Shown: positions 1 through 12,146, counted from the stretch's first letter. The stretch: 64,000 nucleotides of DNA from Larix kaempferi (GCA_027924585.1 BSBM01000440.1:14291501-14355500), one strand, 5' to 3'. Program-made: numbers and translations. Notes: generated from the letters alone by a model not told the origin.

Positions 1-430
1 AATGATGAACACTTCTCCTACTACCATTGACCATTCACAGAATGGCGACCAACATAATCAGAGTGACAGAAAGGATGAAAGAAATCGACTCTATTTTGAT
101 ATCGATTTCATAGTCTTTGACAGGAAAATGATTGAGCTACAATTTTATTTATGTTCCTTAGAAGTATTAGCATAACTGATTCTGACATGCATAATTAGGA
201 ATATGATATAACAACTGTTGTAATATTTATGTAATCAACAATATATATGACCAATAGATCAAGATACTGTCAGTTTTCAGTCTTATCAGACCTGCTAGAC
301 AACTCTGTGAATGCAAATATGTGTGAGAGCATTCTCCAAATGTAATCTTTTTTGATAGTAATACATAATTTTTCCTTTGGAAAAAAATAAAATATATGTT
401 ATTTAAAACCATATTTAATTCAAATATTTT
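1..430. other. AT-rich spacer, no gene seen
   Basis: No open frame with protein-like composition and no recognisable repeat or RNA gene. The longest frame (227-412, - strand) is a low-complexity AT-driven frame. I see nothing here beyond background sequence. Confidence 0.6.
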
Positions 431-648
431 GTAATAAGGTTATTATTTGAATCCTCAAAATAGTAATTAACTTAAGGCATATTTGTTGTTAGTTATTTAT
501 GGTCCATGATTTTGGTAACCCATGGTAAATTTTCCCATAGTATCACATCAAATACCGTGGGTTACCAAAACCATGGACCATAAATAACTAACAAAAAATA
601 TGGATTAAGCTAATTACTATTTATGGATTCAAATAATAACATTATTAC
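431..648. mobile_element. MITE-like foldback element
   Basis: Two inverted arms of about 96 bp (431-527 and 553-648) enclose a loop of about 25 bp. The arms share blocks such as GTAATAA at the ends, TTATTATTTGAATCC, and GTTAGTTATTTATGGTCCAT next to the loop, with scattered mismatches. There is no coding capacity. The size and near-complete palindrome fit a non-autonomous DNA transposon of MITE/foldback type. The target duplication is not clear (a TA lies inside each tip), so the superfamily is not assigned. A transcript would fold into a long hairpin and could feed small-RNA production, which is inference. Confidence 0.65.
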
Positions 649-654
649 TAGTCC

Positions 655-870
655 ATTGGATGTAGCTTGGGTGGTTGGGAGTACTGATTGATAACCTCCC
701 CACCTAGGTTCAATTATTTGTAAGTGACATGCTTGGCTCTTAATTGAACCCCCTCGTTTGGACAATGTTCGACCTCCCCACATGCCTCACGATATAGCAG
801 GGAAGTTCTGTGGATGTAGCAACCTCTTGAAAGATAGAGATGTGAACCACATGAAAAGAAGACCTTATTA
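655..870 (+). mobile_element. tRNA-derived SINE-like head
   Basis: An A-box-like stretch (TAGCTTGGGTGG, 663-674) is followed about 45 nt on by a B-box-like GGTTCAATTAT (707-717). This is the spacing of an internal RNA polymerase III promoter. No complete cloverleaf is evident, so a degenerate tRNA-related SINE head is more likely than a tRNA gene. It abuts the foldback element that ends at 648. The tail and target duplication are not resolved. Confidence 0.4.
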
Positions 871-1039
871 CTAAATATTTGAAATAAATATGGTTTTCAA
901 TATTATGTATTTTATATTATTTAATGTTTAAATGAAATAAAAAAATATAACAATCATAACAAAATTTAAATTTTATATAGACAAAATAATGTTAGCATGA
1001 ATAATTGGATGAAGGTACTCTAGATAATATTATATATAT

Positions 1040-1165
1040 ATGATTAAATAGGTTGGTGAGATAATAGCTCAATTGATGGTTTAGTTAACCGTCCATTGAG
1101 CTCCAAAGGTCGAGTGAGGGTTGTTTAAGTCCTCGATCAAGCTATTGGAAAAAATTCAATCGAGG
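1040..1165 (+). other. Possible second tRNA-like (SINE-like) motif pair
   Basis: TAGCTCAATTGATGG (1065-1079) resembles a tRNA A box, and GTTTAAGTCCT (1123-1133) resembles a B box with one C-to-T change. The spacing is longer than in a tRNA. The segment lies just before the 5'-truncated LINE at 1243. Support is weak and rests on the motif pair only. Confidence 0.3.
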
Positions 1166-1242
1166 GATTAAATAACTCTTCATTGAGCTTGTGCTTCATG
1201 CAATCCATGCTTGAATCTTCCCAAAAAGTGTTACCCATCTTC

Positions 1243-2784
1243 ATGGGAATGCCCAGACTTTAATAATAAAATCAATCTCCTCTACTACTTTGTGGATTTT
1301 AGGAAATATTTTGATATAGTTCCTAGAAATAACTTGTGGAAAATATTAGAAGAGTTAACAGTTTCTTTCGAGTTGAGAGTCACTGCAATAAGGTTGTACG
1401 AGAATGTCATTTCCAAGTTTAAGAACATTGAGGGTTGGTCGGAAGATATTAATTGTAATATAGGAATTAGGAAAGGCTGCTCCCTCTCCCCTACCCTTTT
1501 TGGTATATACATTGATAGGTTAGAAGGTCGTTTAATAAAGGCAGGTTGCACTGGCACAACGTTAGTATGAATTGTCATCATCCTCCTTCTTTATGATAAT
1601 GATATTATTATTCTGGAAAGATGTCCCTCTGATCTTGATAAGCAATTAAAAATTCTGAAGGATTTCTGCTTTAGTATGGGCATGATTGTCAATACTGACA
1701 AAACCAAATTTATGTTGATAAAATATAATGTCACTTACACTCATTTTTATTACGATAATAGAAACTTGTAGGGAGTGATTTTTTACAAATATCTTGGGAT
1801 TGATATCCATCACAAGCTTAACTGGAACTACAACATCGAGAAAATGATCAATGGAGTGTGGAAAGCTTATTTTGGTCTTGAAAACAATTGTAACTAAGCA
1901 AACCTTGTGATGTGGGATAAAAATAAATTCCTCTGTGAAACTCTCGTCAACCTTGTTCTCTTGTATAAGTGTGAATTTTGGGGCTACAACCTCTAGAGAT
2001 AATATTGTTGAAGGATTGAACAAATCTATAAGCATTTTATAACTTACAATCTTAAAATTAAAAGCAATATGCCATATCATATTCTCCTCATTGAAATGGT
2101 TCTTTGCCCCATTGAGAGAATAGCTATGATTAGGTACCTAATGTACAAGAAATAAATAAATAACTTGGGAGACTAGAGACTTCTGAAAATTGTTTTAAAT
2201 TCTAGTGAAAACCACCAAAGGCTCAAGCGAGGATGGCATAAAGATGCCATGTCTTGGTTAAATATGTGGGGGATTGATGAAAATGTGACTTTACAAAATA
2301 TAGATGATATTAAAAATATTATTACTTCAAAGTTCAAAGAGAAGATGTACTGCGATGAAAATTTAGAGGATAAAATAAAATTAAGATAATTAACAAGGAA
2401 GTCATTAACCCTAATCTTAAATATCAAAATTACTTCTCTATTTTAACTAGCGTAAATAAGAATATCCACATAACTAAAATAAGAACGAACTCTCATGAGA
2501 TGCATAGTGAAACAGGGCATTGGACCTTTCCTAAAATTCTGTAGGTTGAAAGGATCTATCATCTTTGTGAGACTATGAGTGTTGAGGATGAAAATCACTT
2601 CCTCTTAGATTTCCCTGCATACATCTAAATAAGATCTCAGTTTCATTTTTTTTTATAATACAAACTTACCTAACCTTCTATCTCATCAAAATTTAGTAGT
2701 TTAAGAACACTCATCTCCAAGCTTTTTGAGCATAGAAATAAAACTCAAACAAATTAAATAGTTTCTTATTTTTCTTTTTTAAGA
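1243..2784 (+). pseudogene. LINE family A, 5'-truncated RT fragment (copy A1)
   Basis: This is the 3' part of a non-LTR retrotransposon reverse transcriptase. From 1243 the frame reads RT motif A (FVDFRKYFD), then motif B (GIRKGCSLSPTLFGIYID), then, after a TGA at 1568, motif C degraded to YDND. It continues through thumb-like sequence to a terminal Cys/His segment near 2490-2640 (HETGHWTFP, then LCETMSVEDENHFLLDFPAY). Several stops and shifts make it dead. The 3' end at about 2784 matches the 3' end of copy A3 near 27535 on the other strand. Starting abruptly at motif A fits the 5' truncation usual after target-primed insertion. Confidence 0.8.
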
Positions 2785-2974
2785 TTCAATAAACCAAAAT
2801 TAATCTAAATGAACGTTAACTACTATCATCATTATTATCATCCATACACATGTAATAATTTAAATAAAAGTAAATATTATTATACATTTTTCCATGAGAA
2901 ATAAACACATTACCAAATCTCTTTAATAAAATATAGATTTCTCTCCCATTTCTCCATGTCGATCACCTTTTTAT
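2785..2974. other. AT-rich spacer
   Basis: Low-complexity AT-rich sequence after the LINE tail. No coding or structured feature is seen. Confidence 0.5.
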
Positions 2975-3335
2975 AAGTTTGATGGTAAGTAATTAACTCT
3001 TTTATAAGTTGTTAGTCACCCACTTATAAGTTTGATTGGCGAGTAATTAACTATTTTATATGTTTCATTCAATGATAAGTAATTAACTATTTTTTAAGTT
3101 GTGAGTCATCCTTTGTGAGTTTGATTGGTCACCCACTTATAAGTTTGATTGGCGAGTAATTAACTATTTTATAGGTTTCATTCAATGCTAAATAATTAAC
3201 TCTTTTTTAAGTTGCGAGTCATCCTCTATAAGTTTGATTGGTGAGTAATTAACCCTTTTATAAGTTATTCATTTTTTTAAATAATGAAAAGACATAAATT
3301 TAATTTATAAGTTTGATTGATCAATAATTAATCCT
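2975..3335. repeat. Tandem repeat, unit about 113 bp with internal sub-repeats
   Basis: A block containing ACCCACTTATAAGTTTGATT, then GCGAGTAATTAACTATTTTA and TTTCATTCAATG recurs with a period of about 113 bp (starts near 3017 and 3130) with partial copies on each side. The shorter motif TAAGTTTGATTGG-GAGTAATTAAC recurs inside the unit. It has no coding potential and looks like a small AT-rich satellite-like array. Confidence 0.7.
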
Positions 3336-4139
3336 TTTATATTTATTGGTAGGTAGGTAGCCTTCCTAAATGTTGATTCCATTTTAAATAAATAATGTTA
3401 ATTCATTTATTACATTTTATTATTTTTAATTTTATATTAAAACTTAAGTTGGTATTGATTTTTGAGTATTTAATAATTTTATAGTATTATTTTTTTTAAT
3501 AATAAAAAAATAAATTTATTTTATAAGTTTGATTAGTAAATAAAGTGTATAGATCTTAGCCTCACTTTTTTCTGAAAGGCGTAAAGAAGAGATCTGCCAT
3601 AAAAAAAGAAACCCTAGTGTTGAATTTCACTTGATCTATGGTGAAGGATGTGCGGGAGCAGATCTACGTTCTCCTATAGCAGATCTGGAGTTTGAGCCCC
3701 ATCAACAAAGCCATTTTGTCACGATATGGTCGAGTATGCCACTCTGGATAGTGTAGCCACCCTTGTTTGTTCGTACCACAGTCTTAGAGAGAACTCGGTT
3801 CGAATTCTGGGCGTGAGGGCACATAAGATAATAAAAGAAGAAACCCTAGCCATGTCAATTTGCCACCAAAGCTGTGAGATCCGTAAAGTGGATTGCACAT
3901 CTCTGAAGGAACGAATTTTGTAAGATGCGAAGCCATAGTCATTCAAGAGTTGAGGGCCATAGGAATCGCTGCTAACTGCATATACCGGACATTAATAATG
4001 ATGATGATTGTTACCTTATAGTAAGAATAGCTTTGGTTTATTGAGCTTTAAGAAAAATGCTAAGAAATTAATTGGTAAATGTTTTAAATTATTTTTCTAT
4101 TTTAAAAATTATTTGATAGAATTTTTTTTCTATACTTTT
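3336..4139. other. Non-coding spacer with one B-box-like motif
   Basis: Mostly AT-rich. A more complex island at about 3560-3960 contains GGTTCGAATTC (3798-3808), an excellent match to a tRNA B box, with a possible but weak A box some 50 nt upstream. The direct repeat CAGATCT occurs at about 3659 and 3679. Small open frames on both strands (3719-3946) lack protein-like features. A degenerate SINE is possible but unproven. Confidence 0.35.
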
Positions 4140-5185
4140 ATGGTTTTGATGAATTAAAGGTTAGAAAGATTGGTATTGTTATAAATATTTTGAAATTAAG
4201 ATTTAATGTGGGTATACACAAGAAATTTTAAGACAATGATTTTCATCCTCCACCTTAGTTGTTGTATCATAAAGATGAAAAATTCTTTCATCTCATGGCA
4301 TTTTAGGAAATGTCAAACCCCTTGTTTCATTATGGAGCTTGTGAGAGTTCATTCTTATTTTATCAATGTTGGATTTCTTCATATGCTCCCTATAATAGAA
4401 TTATAGTTTTGATATTCTAGATTAAGGTTAATGACCTCTTTATAATACCTTAAGTTCCTCTTATCCTCTAGTTCTTTACCACAACATAATTTCTCCTTGA
4501 ATTTAGATGTGATAATGTATTTAATGGTATCAATATTCAACAAAGTAATCTCCCTTATTCTCCAATGATTTATCCAAGACTTGGCTTCTTAATGCCAACC
4601 CCTCTTAAGCCATAGGTGACTTTGACCAGAGCTTGAATCAATCATAGGAATCCTCATGTCTTTCATGTTAGTTGTCTTGTACTTGTAAATTAATAGCTTG
4701 GTTATAGAAATACTCTTAATGGAGGAAATGCCATCTTCTTTGAGGAGGATATGATAGGGCTTATTGCTTTTAATTTGAAGATTATAAATTATAAAACACT
4801 TTTGGATTTGCTCAATCCTTCTTGATGATTCTTTAGAGATACTGTGGCCCCAAACTTTACATCCATATAAGATAATAGGATTGACACGATTCTCAAAGAG
4901 GTTTTTTTCCCACAACATAACTCTACTAATTTACAATTGTTTTCAAGACCAAGATAGGCTTTCTAGCCTCCATTAATCATTTTCTCAACTTTATGGTTCC
5001 AATTAAGCTTGTGATGAAGGTTGAATCCGGGATATTTCTATTAAACAAATTCCTCTAAGTTTCCATTGACATACACAAAATTAGCATAAGTGACCTTTCT
5101 GGATTTTATTGTCATTACCATTATTTTGTTAGTTTTTATTGTCATACTCATGCTAGAATATAAATACTTGAGAATTCTTAGTTGT
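4140..5185 (-). pseudogene. LINE family A fragment (copy A2)
   Basis: Minus-strand fragment of the same LINE family as 1243-2784 and 27535-50590. The best frame (4918-4589) reads a C-terminal RT segment with YGCKVWGH, then RRIEQIQKCFIIYNLQIKSN and the ISSIKSISITKL stretch. The degenerate Cys/His end lies near 4250-4330. It covers the region from just after RT motif C to the 3' end. It is broken at 5185, where the Gypsy LTR starts (TGTAATGCCCC), so the LTR element appears to have inserted into this LINE. The rest of the LINE is not found beyond the other end of the Gypsy. Confidence 0.75.
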
Positions 5186-7504
5186 TGTAATGCCCCATTT
5201 TTCCCTTGATGTGTATTTGGATTTAATGTAAATATTGTGTATGTATAGTATGTGTATTTTCCCTAGTGTGGAGCTCAAGGCCAAGGCCCCACTAGTGGAT
5301 GTTAAGTTTATTGCTTATGCAAGTATTTGTACAGCTTCATTATTCATGGGCTGCTAAGCCATGAAGGAATGTAAATGATGTAATTATTATTGAATGAATA
5401 AAATAACCAAGAAGCTGGCTAATGGGGTAACGAATGAGAAGGGGCCATGTGTATCCATTAGGGAGAGGTGAGGGGGTTTGGGATTGGTTTCGTACGTTGC
5501 CACATGTCTGACTGAGAACCTATTCGAACTCCCTGCTGGCAATAATGCAACTGCAGTGGGTGGTTGAGAACCTTGATGGCTGAGGTCGTTGGAGTCTGGA
5601 GTATGCCTGCGATTTGTATGGAAGGGCATGGCTCTCATTACTTGTAGAAAGATACTCAATCACCTGGGGGAACTCGCTGAACTTGTTTGACTACCTGGGA
5701 GGGGAATTCATTCGAGGAGGCACACAGACCATTCACGCACTCACGAATCTTGCCATTGTCATGAGCCATCGACCCTCGCAGAGAAATCGTGCCTGTATTT
5801 CCTGAATGCACCAAACCATTCCGGGAAAAGGGAAATCAGAGGTTAATCGTGCTTCCAGTGTGTAGAAAGGCCGAATAATTGATAAGCGTAACCACCCTGT
5901 GTGTAAACCTCAGTTGCCGGGATAGAGTGGTATTGATTGAAGATGTTACAAAGTGGTTTTGGCAGGGCATTTGTGAGAAAACCCCAAGCCTGGTAACGAA
6001 TCAGTTGTTGAACTATGGGAAAGGGTTAGGTTGCTTGATAAACCCAGTGAAGGCTATAGTCTCGTCAAACTAGTGACTGTACCTTTCTATGCCCATCCTG
6101 GAATAGCACTGGAAGGGAAAGACCGTGAGAGACTGTGCAACAGTGATATTGTGGGTGCCAAGTTGGCTGAGAGCGACTAGACCTTTCTATGCCCATCCTG
6201 GAATAACACTGGAAGGGAAGATGCCTTGAGAGACTGTGTATTAGTGGAGTAGGTCTTCCTCGTATTGGATGTGGTAGGTATTGTGGGTGCCAGGTCAACT
6301 GAGTGCTGAGATGCCTGCAGTTCTGTGGTTGAACTCACTGGATTAGCAATGCCTTCCATGTTATCCCTGAATTGCTTGATAAACCACTGTAGGTTGGCTT
6401 AGCATGGGTAGGTGCCCTAGAATGCTTGATAAACCCAACTACAGACTAGTTTAGAATGAGAATGGAGCCTTGACTGTGAGAGAACCTGTTAGCCCTCCTT
6501 AGTGGATACATTTCCCATCTCGGGGGTGATCTCTCAGCTGAAATAATATAGGCTGGACAGATATCTAAGGTTGGGTGGAATGTTGCTCTCACTTAGTCAG
6601 TTGCTTCGGAATTGAAAGATAAGTATTATGTTATATGGTGATGTTCATTGTGATGGAATGGTTGTCCATGTCTCTTTTGGAATTATGAATACTTGTTAAA
6701 TGAATTGGTTGATATGCAGTCATGTATAGGCCTGAGTAAGAGGCTGAGTTCACTGTTGTATGTACATCTTATATTGCATGAGTTTAATGCCTTGTGGTTC
6801 TTGCATATGATAGATGTGTTGATTAAATCTACTTGATGCATTTTACATGTTATAATGAATGATAGCGTTTCACTGTTTGTGATGAATGTTTATGCACAAC
6901 TAACTTGTGAAGGAGATGTATATTTACACCTAACTCTTGAGAAGGAAGAGAGCCTTGGAAGTGGTTTCAGGAAGCCACAAGAAGTCAGATGGATGAAAGA
7001 TCTTAGCAGGTTGAAGGTTTGAAGCGTCTAAAGGGATTTACATGCAGAACTTTAGAGAAGGAAATGAGAAGGTTAGATGCCTCACCTGATCAAGGGGATT
7101 CTTCCATTGGACAGAGCTTTCCAACGGTATCAACCTTGCCCCATTTGGATGTTGGAGGAAGGAGTTATGCCCCTTAGAAGATTTGAGGATATAAATTGCC
7201 TTGCAGAGATAGGATTTCCGCAATTCCGAATCCGAAATTGCGGGTTTCGGGAGCAGCGGTTTTCGGGATTTCGGGTTTCGGGATCGCCGAGCACATAATT
7301 TCATATTTGGGATTTCCACAATCCTGAATCCGCAATTCTGGGTTGCGGGTTTCGGGATGCGGATTGCAGGTTTCAATGTTGTGGAGTGAAGATTGTGGAC
7401 CCGAGCTCTCCCGACTGTGTGTATGGGCGCTCAGTTGATGTTTTTGGGAGAAAAAAATGGATCACGGTCTCCAGTCGGCCATGCAAGTTGGTGGGGACGT
7501 GACA
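5186..7504 (+). repeat. 5' LTR of the Gypsy element
   Basis: It begins TGTAATGCCCC, a start common to this type of Gypsy LTR, inside LINE copy A2. It ends GACGTGACA just before the primer site. From 5808 on it matches the 3' copy at 12147-13478. It contains an imperfect internal tandem repeat: CCTTTCTATGCCCATCCTGG at about 6081 and 6182, and a recurring GCTTGATAAACC at about 6032, 6373 and 6422. Near 7200-7370 is a run of CGGGTTTCGGGA-type repeats. The left boundary is inferred because the 3' LTR lacks that part and the target duplication cannot be tested. Confidence 0.7.
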
Positions 7505-7507
7505 AAG

Positions 7508-7519
7508 TGGTATCAGAGC
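7508..7519 (+). other. Primer binding site, initiator tRNA-Met type
   Basis: TGGTATCAGAGC lies 3 nt after the end of the 5' LTR and is complementary to the 3' end of plant initiator tRNA-Met. This is the classic minus-strand priming site and fixes the LTR end at about 7504. Confidence 0.85.
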
Positions 7520-7685
7520 TTCAGTTGCAGCACTGGGAGCTGTCTGGGCTAGACCACGTATGAATTTTTGTCGAGAAATGCGCCATGGCGTGATTTTTTT
7601 TAATGAACTTATTTGATTAATTAATTGTTCGAATGAATAATTCCTAATTTGAATGGGTAAGATATAGCTAATTTGCATGCTTGTG

Positions 7686-9338
7686 ATGTCTAATAGAATG
7701 TATTTGATACACACAGAGTTAGCGGCAGCTGTAAGACAAATTGTGTCACAGGGAAATGCGCAGAATGGTGTAAGGATGGTTACTCTGAACGATGCGCAGG
7801 ACCCGTTTGGGCCAGAAGATGATGTACTAGGTGAGAATGTGCAAGAAACACATACAAAGGCTGAGTTTGATGGAAGAAGGGAGTGATTAACGCCCCCAAA
7901 CTTGGCCAAGACTATGGTTAGCTTTAATGAGAGAATGATGAAAGAACAGGAAGAGCAACATCAGCTCAATGCAACCATATTACAGATTCTGACCGACTTG
8001 CAACAAAGGATAAACGGTGGTTCCAACTCGAGCCACGAAGGCCGAGAAGAAAAGAATGCAGAAATTCAATCTAGGGGTCGTTCCATGAGAAGAACTCCAA
8101 GCCCTAGAAGAGGTTCTGTGGGAAGAAGGCACATGACACCCTCTCCTAATTTTTCTTCTAGCAGGTCAACCGATTCTGAGGGTTCTCAAGGGACCCAAGG
8201 ACGCACTGCCAGTAAGAGTAAAGGAATAAAGAAGCACAGAGGTATTCCACAGGGTGAATTTAGGAAAGCAAGACCTCCTACTTTTGATGGTGAAAGTAAA
8301 GAAGGTCAAGAAGCAGAGGCATGGCTTCGCGGGATAAAGAAGTACTTCAGAATGCATGAATACTCAGAGGATGAAAAGGATAAGGTTGCTATCTACAACC
8401 TTAGTGGAAGAGCTTCTATTTGGTGGGATCACCTCATGCAAGTGAAAGGAATCAGTGAGAGAAGAGTCAGCTGGGGTAGATTCCAAAGATACTTTCAGGA
8501 GAAGTACATATCAGCTATGTACTATGATAGCAAAAGGAAAGAGTTCAATGAACTCAGGTTAGGACAAAGCACTATGGACGAGCATGTCCACAAGTTTTTG
8601 GAGTTGCTGAGGTATGTGGACTACATCAAATATGAAAGAGTGAAGATTCAATGCTTCCTTGGTAGTCTACCACAGAACTACAGAGACAGGATAGAGTTTG
8701 TAAATCCACCAAGCTTGGATGAAGCTATCAGGATGGAAGAACATTGCTATGAGCAGAATAAAGGTAAAGCAGAAGCACATCCAGCGTGGAAGGGTAAGCT
8801 CAAGGGAAGGTTTGATCAGAAGAAAGGTGAGTCTAAACCACCATTCAGAACTCATCCTAGGAGATTTCCACAAGGCCAGCAAGCAAGAAGAGAATTCAAG
8901 CCAGCTGTAGCAGCTGATAGAGTGGTAAAAGGGCCACCTCAGTGTTGGGGTTGTGGGGAGAACCACATGCTCAGGGATTTCCCAACTGCAAATAAGAACC
9001 CCAGGAGCTTGCACAATGTCAGAGGAGCAACTACAGTAGGGGATATGGCAAGAGAAACACCTAGAATTTATGCAGCACTGGATGATCATCAAGCAGACCA
9101 TCAGTCAGCAGTGGTGGAGGTTGTAGGTAAGATTGTTGAGCAACCAATTTATGTTTTGATTGATCCAGGGTCTACTCATAGTTATGTATCTCCTAAGATA
9201 GTTGGAAGTTGTTCTCTTGGTAAAGTAAAGCATGACAAGGCTTGGCTAGTTCAATTGGCCACCGGTACCAAGAGAAAGGTGAGTGAAGTAGTGAAGGAGT
9301 GTCCTATAGAATTGAATGGACTCCTCACGCATGCATAA
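7686..9338 (+). pseudogene. gag: Gypsy gag with degenerate zinc knuckle and start of protease
   Basis: The frame opens at ATG 7686, is cut by TGA at 7884-7886 and resumes in the same frame to TAA 9336-9338. The middle holds the retrotransposon gag core (EAEAWLRGIKKYFRMHEY at about 8310-8360, then ASIWWDHLM, then FQEKYISAMYYDSKRKEF). A zinc knuckle at about 8943-8985 reads CWGCGENHMLRDF, where the last cysteine is replaced by phenylalanine. Protease follows with VLIDPGSTHSYVS (about 9155): the catalytic Asp is kept but the usual Ser/Thr of D-S/T-G is Pro. Gag packages the RNA and protease matures the polyprotein. Both parts are inactive here. Confidence 0.85.
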
Positions 9339-11051
9339 TTGAATATCCTGCCATTGGGATCATATGATGCCCTAATTGGCATGGACTGGTTGGAAAGGCA
9401 TAGAGCCAAGGTGGACTGTTATGAGAAAGCATTGGAATGATTTGATGATGAAGGCCAACCAAGGTTGGTTAAAGGGATTCCAAAGCATGTTTCAGTAAGG
9501 CAGATTTCAGCTTTGCAATTAAGGAATTTTTATAAAAAGGGTTTCCAGTTATATGCTGTACCTATATCAGATTTAGCAGAGGATAAGGGACTCAAGGTAG
9601 AAGACTTCTAGATATTGCAGGAGTTCCAGGATGTGTTTCCAGATGAGGTTCCAAAATTTCCACCCAATAGAGACATTGACTTTTCCATTAATCTTGTTCC
9701 AGGAGCAGCACCCATCTCCAAAGCTCCTTATAGAATGAGCACACCAGAGTTGGTAGAGTTGAAGATGCAGCTGCAGGAGCTAATGGACAAAGAGTATATC
9801 AGACCGAGTGTATCCCCATGGGGTGCACCAATACTATTTGTTAAGAAGAAGGATGGAACATTGAGGCTATGTATTGACTACAGGCAGCTCAATAAGGTGA
9901 CAGTTAAGAACAAGTATCCCTTGCCAAGGATTGATGACTTGTTTGATCAGATGAAGGAAGGTAGAGTGTTTTCCAAGATTGACTTGAGGTCTAGATACCA
10001 TCAAGTGAGGATAAAGGATGAATACATTCATAAGATAGCCTTCAAGACTAGATATGGTCATTATGAATTTACAGTGGTGCCATTTGGTCTTACCAATGCA
10101 CCTGCTACATTCATGTGTCTCATGAATAGTGTCTTCAGCGAATATTTGGATAAGTTTGTAATTGTATTCTTGGATGACATTCTTGTGTACTCAAAGAATG
10201 AAGAAAAGCACGATGAGCATTTGAAGATGGTATTGCAAGTCCTTAGGGAGCACTAGCTGTATGCTAAGCTGAGTAAATGTAACTTCTATCAAGAGAAGGT
10301 GCAGTATTTGGGTCATATTATATCAGCAGGAGGTATAGTTGTAGATCCAGAGAAGATTGAGGCCATCATGGATTGGTCCACTCCAAGGAATGCATCAAAT
10401 GTTAGATATTTTATGGGCCTTGTTGGTTACTACAGAAGGTTCATTGAGCGCTTCTCCAAGATAGCCCATCCTATTTCTTCATTACAGAAGAAGAACATCA
10501 AGTTCGTATGGTCTAGAAAATGTGAAAGAAGTTTCCAGCAGTTGAAGGCATTGCTTACTAGTGCACCTGTATTGAAGATTGCAGATCCAAGTAAAGAGTT
10601 TGTGGTATGCACTGATGCTTGCATTGAGGGGCTCGGTGGAGTGCTAATGCAAGAAGGTTCTATAATTTTTTATGAGTCAAGAAATATGAAATAGCATGAA
10701 AGGAACTATGACACCCATGACTTAGAGCTAGCAACCATCATTCATGCTCTCAAGAGATGGAGGCACTATCTTTTGGGAAGAAGATTTGAGCTCGGAACTG
10801 ATCATATGAGTTTAAAGTACTTGTTCAACCAACCAAATCTGAATGCAAGGAAAACTAGATGGATGGAGTTTCTTTGTGAGTTTGATTTGGAAATTAAGCA
10901 TGTCAAAGGAAAAGAAAATAAGGTTGCTGATGCACTCAGCAGGAGATTCCATATTGCAGTAATAAGTAGATGCGAATCAGACTTGAAAGCAAGAATTTTA
11001 GAGGCTCAAGATAGTGATGTAGTCTATATCCAGATCAAAGTGAAATTGTAG
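9339..11051 (+). pseudogene. pol: Gypsy pol: end of protease, reverse transcriptase, RNase H
   Basis: Same frame as gag. Stops: TGA 9438-9440, TAG 9609-9611, TAG 10254-10256, TAG 10692-10694 and TAG 11049-11051. The protease flap region (YDALIGMDWLERH) is at about 9366. RT runs from about 9620 to 10300 with [20 protein letters not shown], then [26 protein letters not shown] and the catalytic FLDD at 10168-10179. RNase H (about 10560-10950) shows [34 protein letters not shown] and GTDHMSLKYL, then ADALSRR. The polymerase residues are intact, but the frame is dead. At 10254 and 10692 the TAG stands where the family normally has a CAG glutamine codon. Confidence 0.9.
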
Positions 11052-11099
11052 CAGAATGTTATAGAGGAGAAGTATGCACGATATCAGCTGGATATAGAC

Positions 11100-12146
11100 T
11101 AATGTTCTCATTTATCAGAACCCCAGACTGTACATTCCAGATAGTGCATATTTGAAGAATTTGGTGATGGATGAGATACATCAGAAGCCATACTCAGGGC
11201 ACCTAGGATATCAGAAGACTATAACAACAGCGAGGAAGCAGTATTTTTGGCACGGTATGAAAAAGGACATAGCTGAGTACATAGCTAGATGTCAGAAGTG
11301 CCAACAGGTCAAGGCAGAGCACCAACATCCAGCAGGATTGTTGCATCCCTTACCCATTCCAGAGTGGAAGTGGGAAGTGATTTCTATGGATTTCATAACA
11401 GGAGTGCCTATGATAGTGAAGAAGCATGATTCAATCATGGTTGTGGTGGACAAGCTATCAAAGGTATCTCATTTCATTCCAGTCAAGTCCACTCACAAGG
11501 ATAATGATATTGCAGATATCTTCATGAGAGAGATATTCAGGTTGCATGGATTTCCCAAGGCAATAGTTTCAGATCGTGACACCAAGTTCACATCCAATTT
11601 TTGGAAAGGTTTATTCCAAGAGTTGGGAACTCATTTGAATTTTAGCACATCCTATCATCCTCAGACAGATGGTTAGACTGAGAGAGTGAATCAGATCCTT
11701 GAATATATGTTAAGGATGTATGTGATGGACAAGCCATCTAAGTGGGAAGACTATCTACACTTACTGGAATTTGCTTACAACAATGGGCATCAAGCATCAT
11801 TGAAGATGAGTCCTTTTGAAGTGTTGTATGGCAGAGGATTCAGAACTCCAGTGAGATGGGATAGCCCAGTGAACAGAGTTGTGATTGGTCTAGAGATGGT
11901 TGAGCAGATGGGGCAGGAATTTGTTAAGATCAGGCAGAATTTGAAGGCAGCACAGGACAGGCAGAAGAGTTATGCAGATCTGAAAAGAGTGCATAAGGAA
12001 TTTCATATTGGGGATCATGTCTACTTGAGAGTGAGACCCAGAAAGAGTTCCATGAAATTGGGAAGTTGTGCCAAGTTGGAAGCAAGATATTGTAAGCCAT
12101 TTGAAGTCCTTGATAGGATAGGGCCAGTTGCATATATAATTGCATT
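11100..12146 (+). pseudogene. pol: Gypsy integrase, 3'-truncated
   Basis: The frame shifts by one relative to RT/RNase H somewhere in about 11052-11151. The zinc-binding HHCC region is at about 11170-11310 (HQKPYSGHLGY, then CQKCQQ). The DDE core follows: ISMDFITGV (first Asp), VSDRDTKFTSNFW (second Asp) and TERVNQI (Glu). A TAG at 11674-11676 sits just before the Glu segment. The C-terminal part (DHVYLRVRP, then YCKPFEVLDRIGPVAYI) is recognisable. At 12147 the sequence changes directly into LTR-internal sequence equal to 5808 onward. The last integrase residues, the polypurine tract and the first ~620 bp of the 3' LTR are therefore gone. Confidence 0.88.

Noticed and set aside
3719-3946. Overlapping small frames near the B-box-like motif
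   Set aside because: Open on both strands, short, and without family features; possible decayed SINE instead.
5387-5805. Possible gene fragment upstream of the shared LTR part
   Set aside because: Frames on both strands lack any motif, and the stretch is explained as the first part of the 5' LTR that the 3' LTR has lost.
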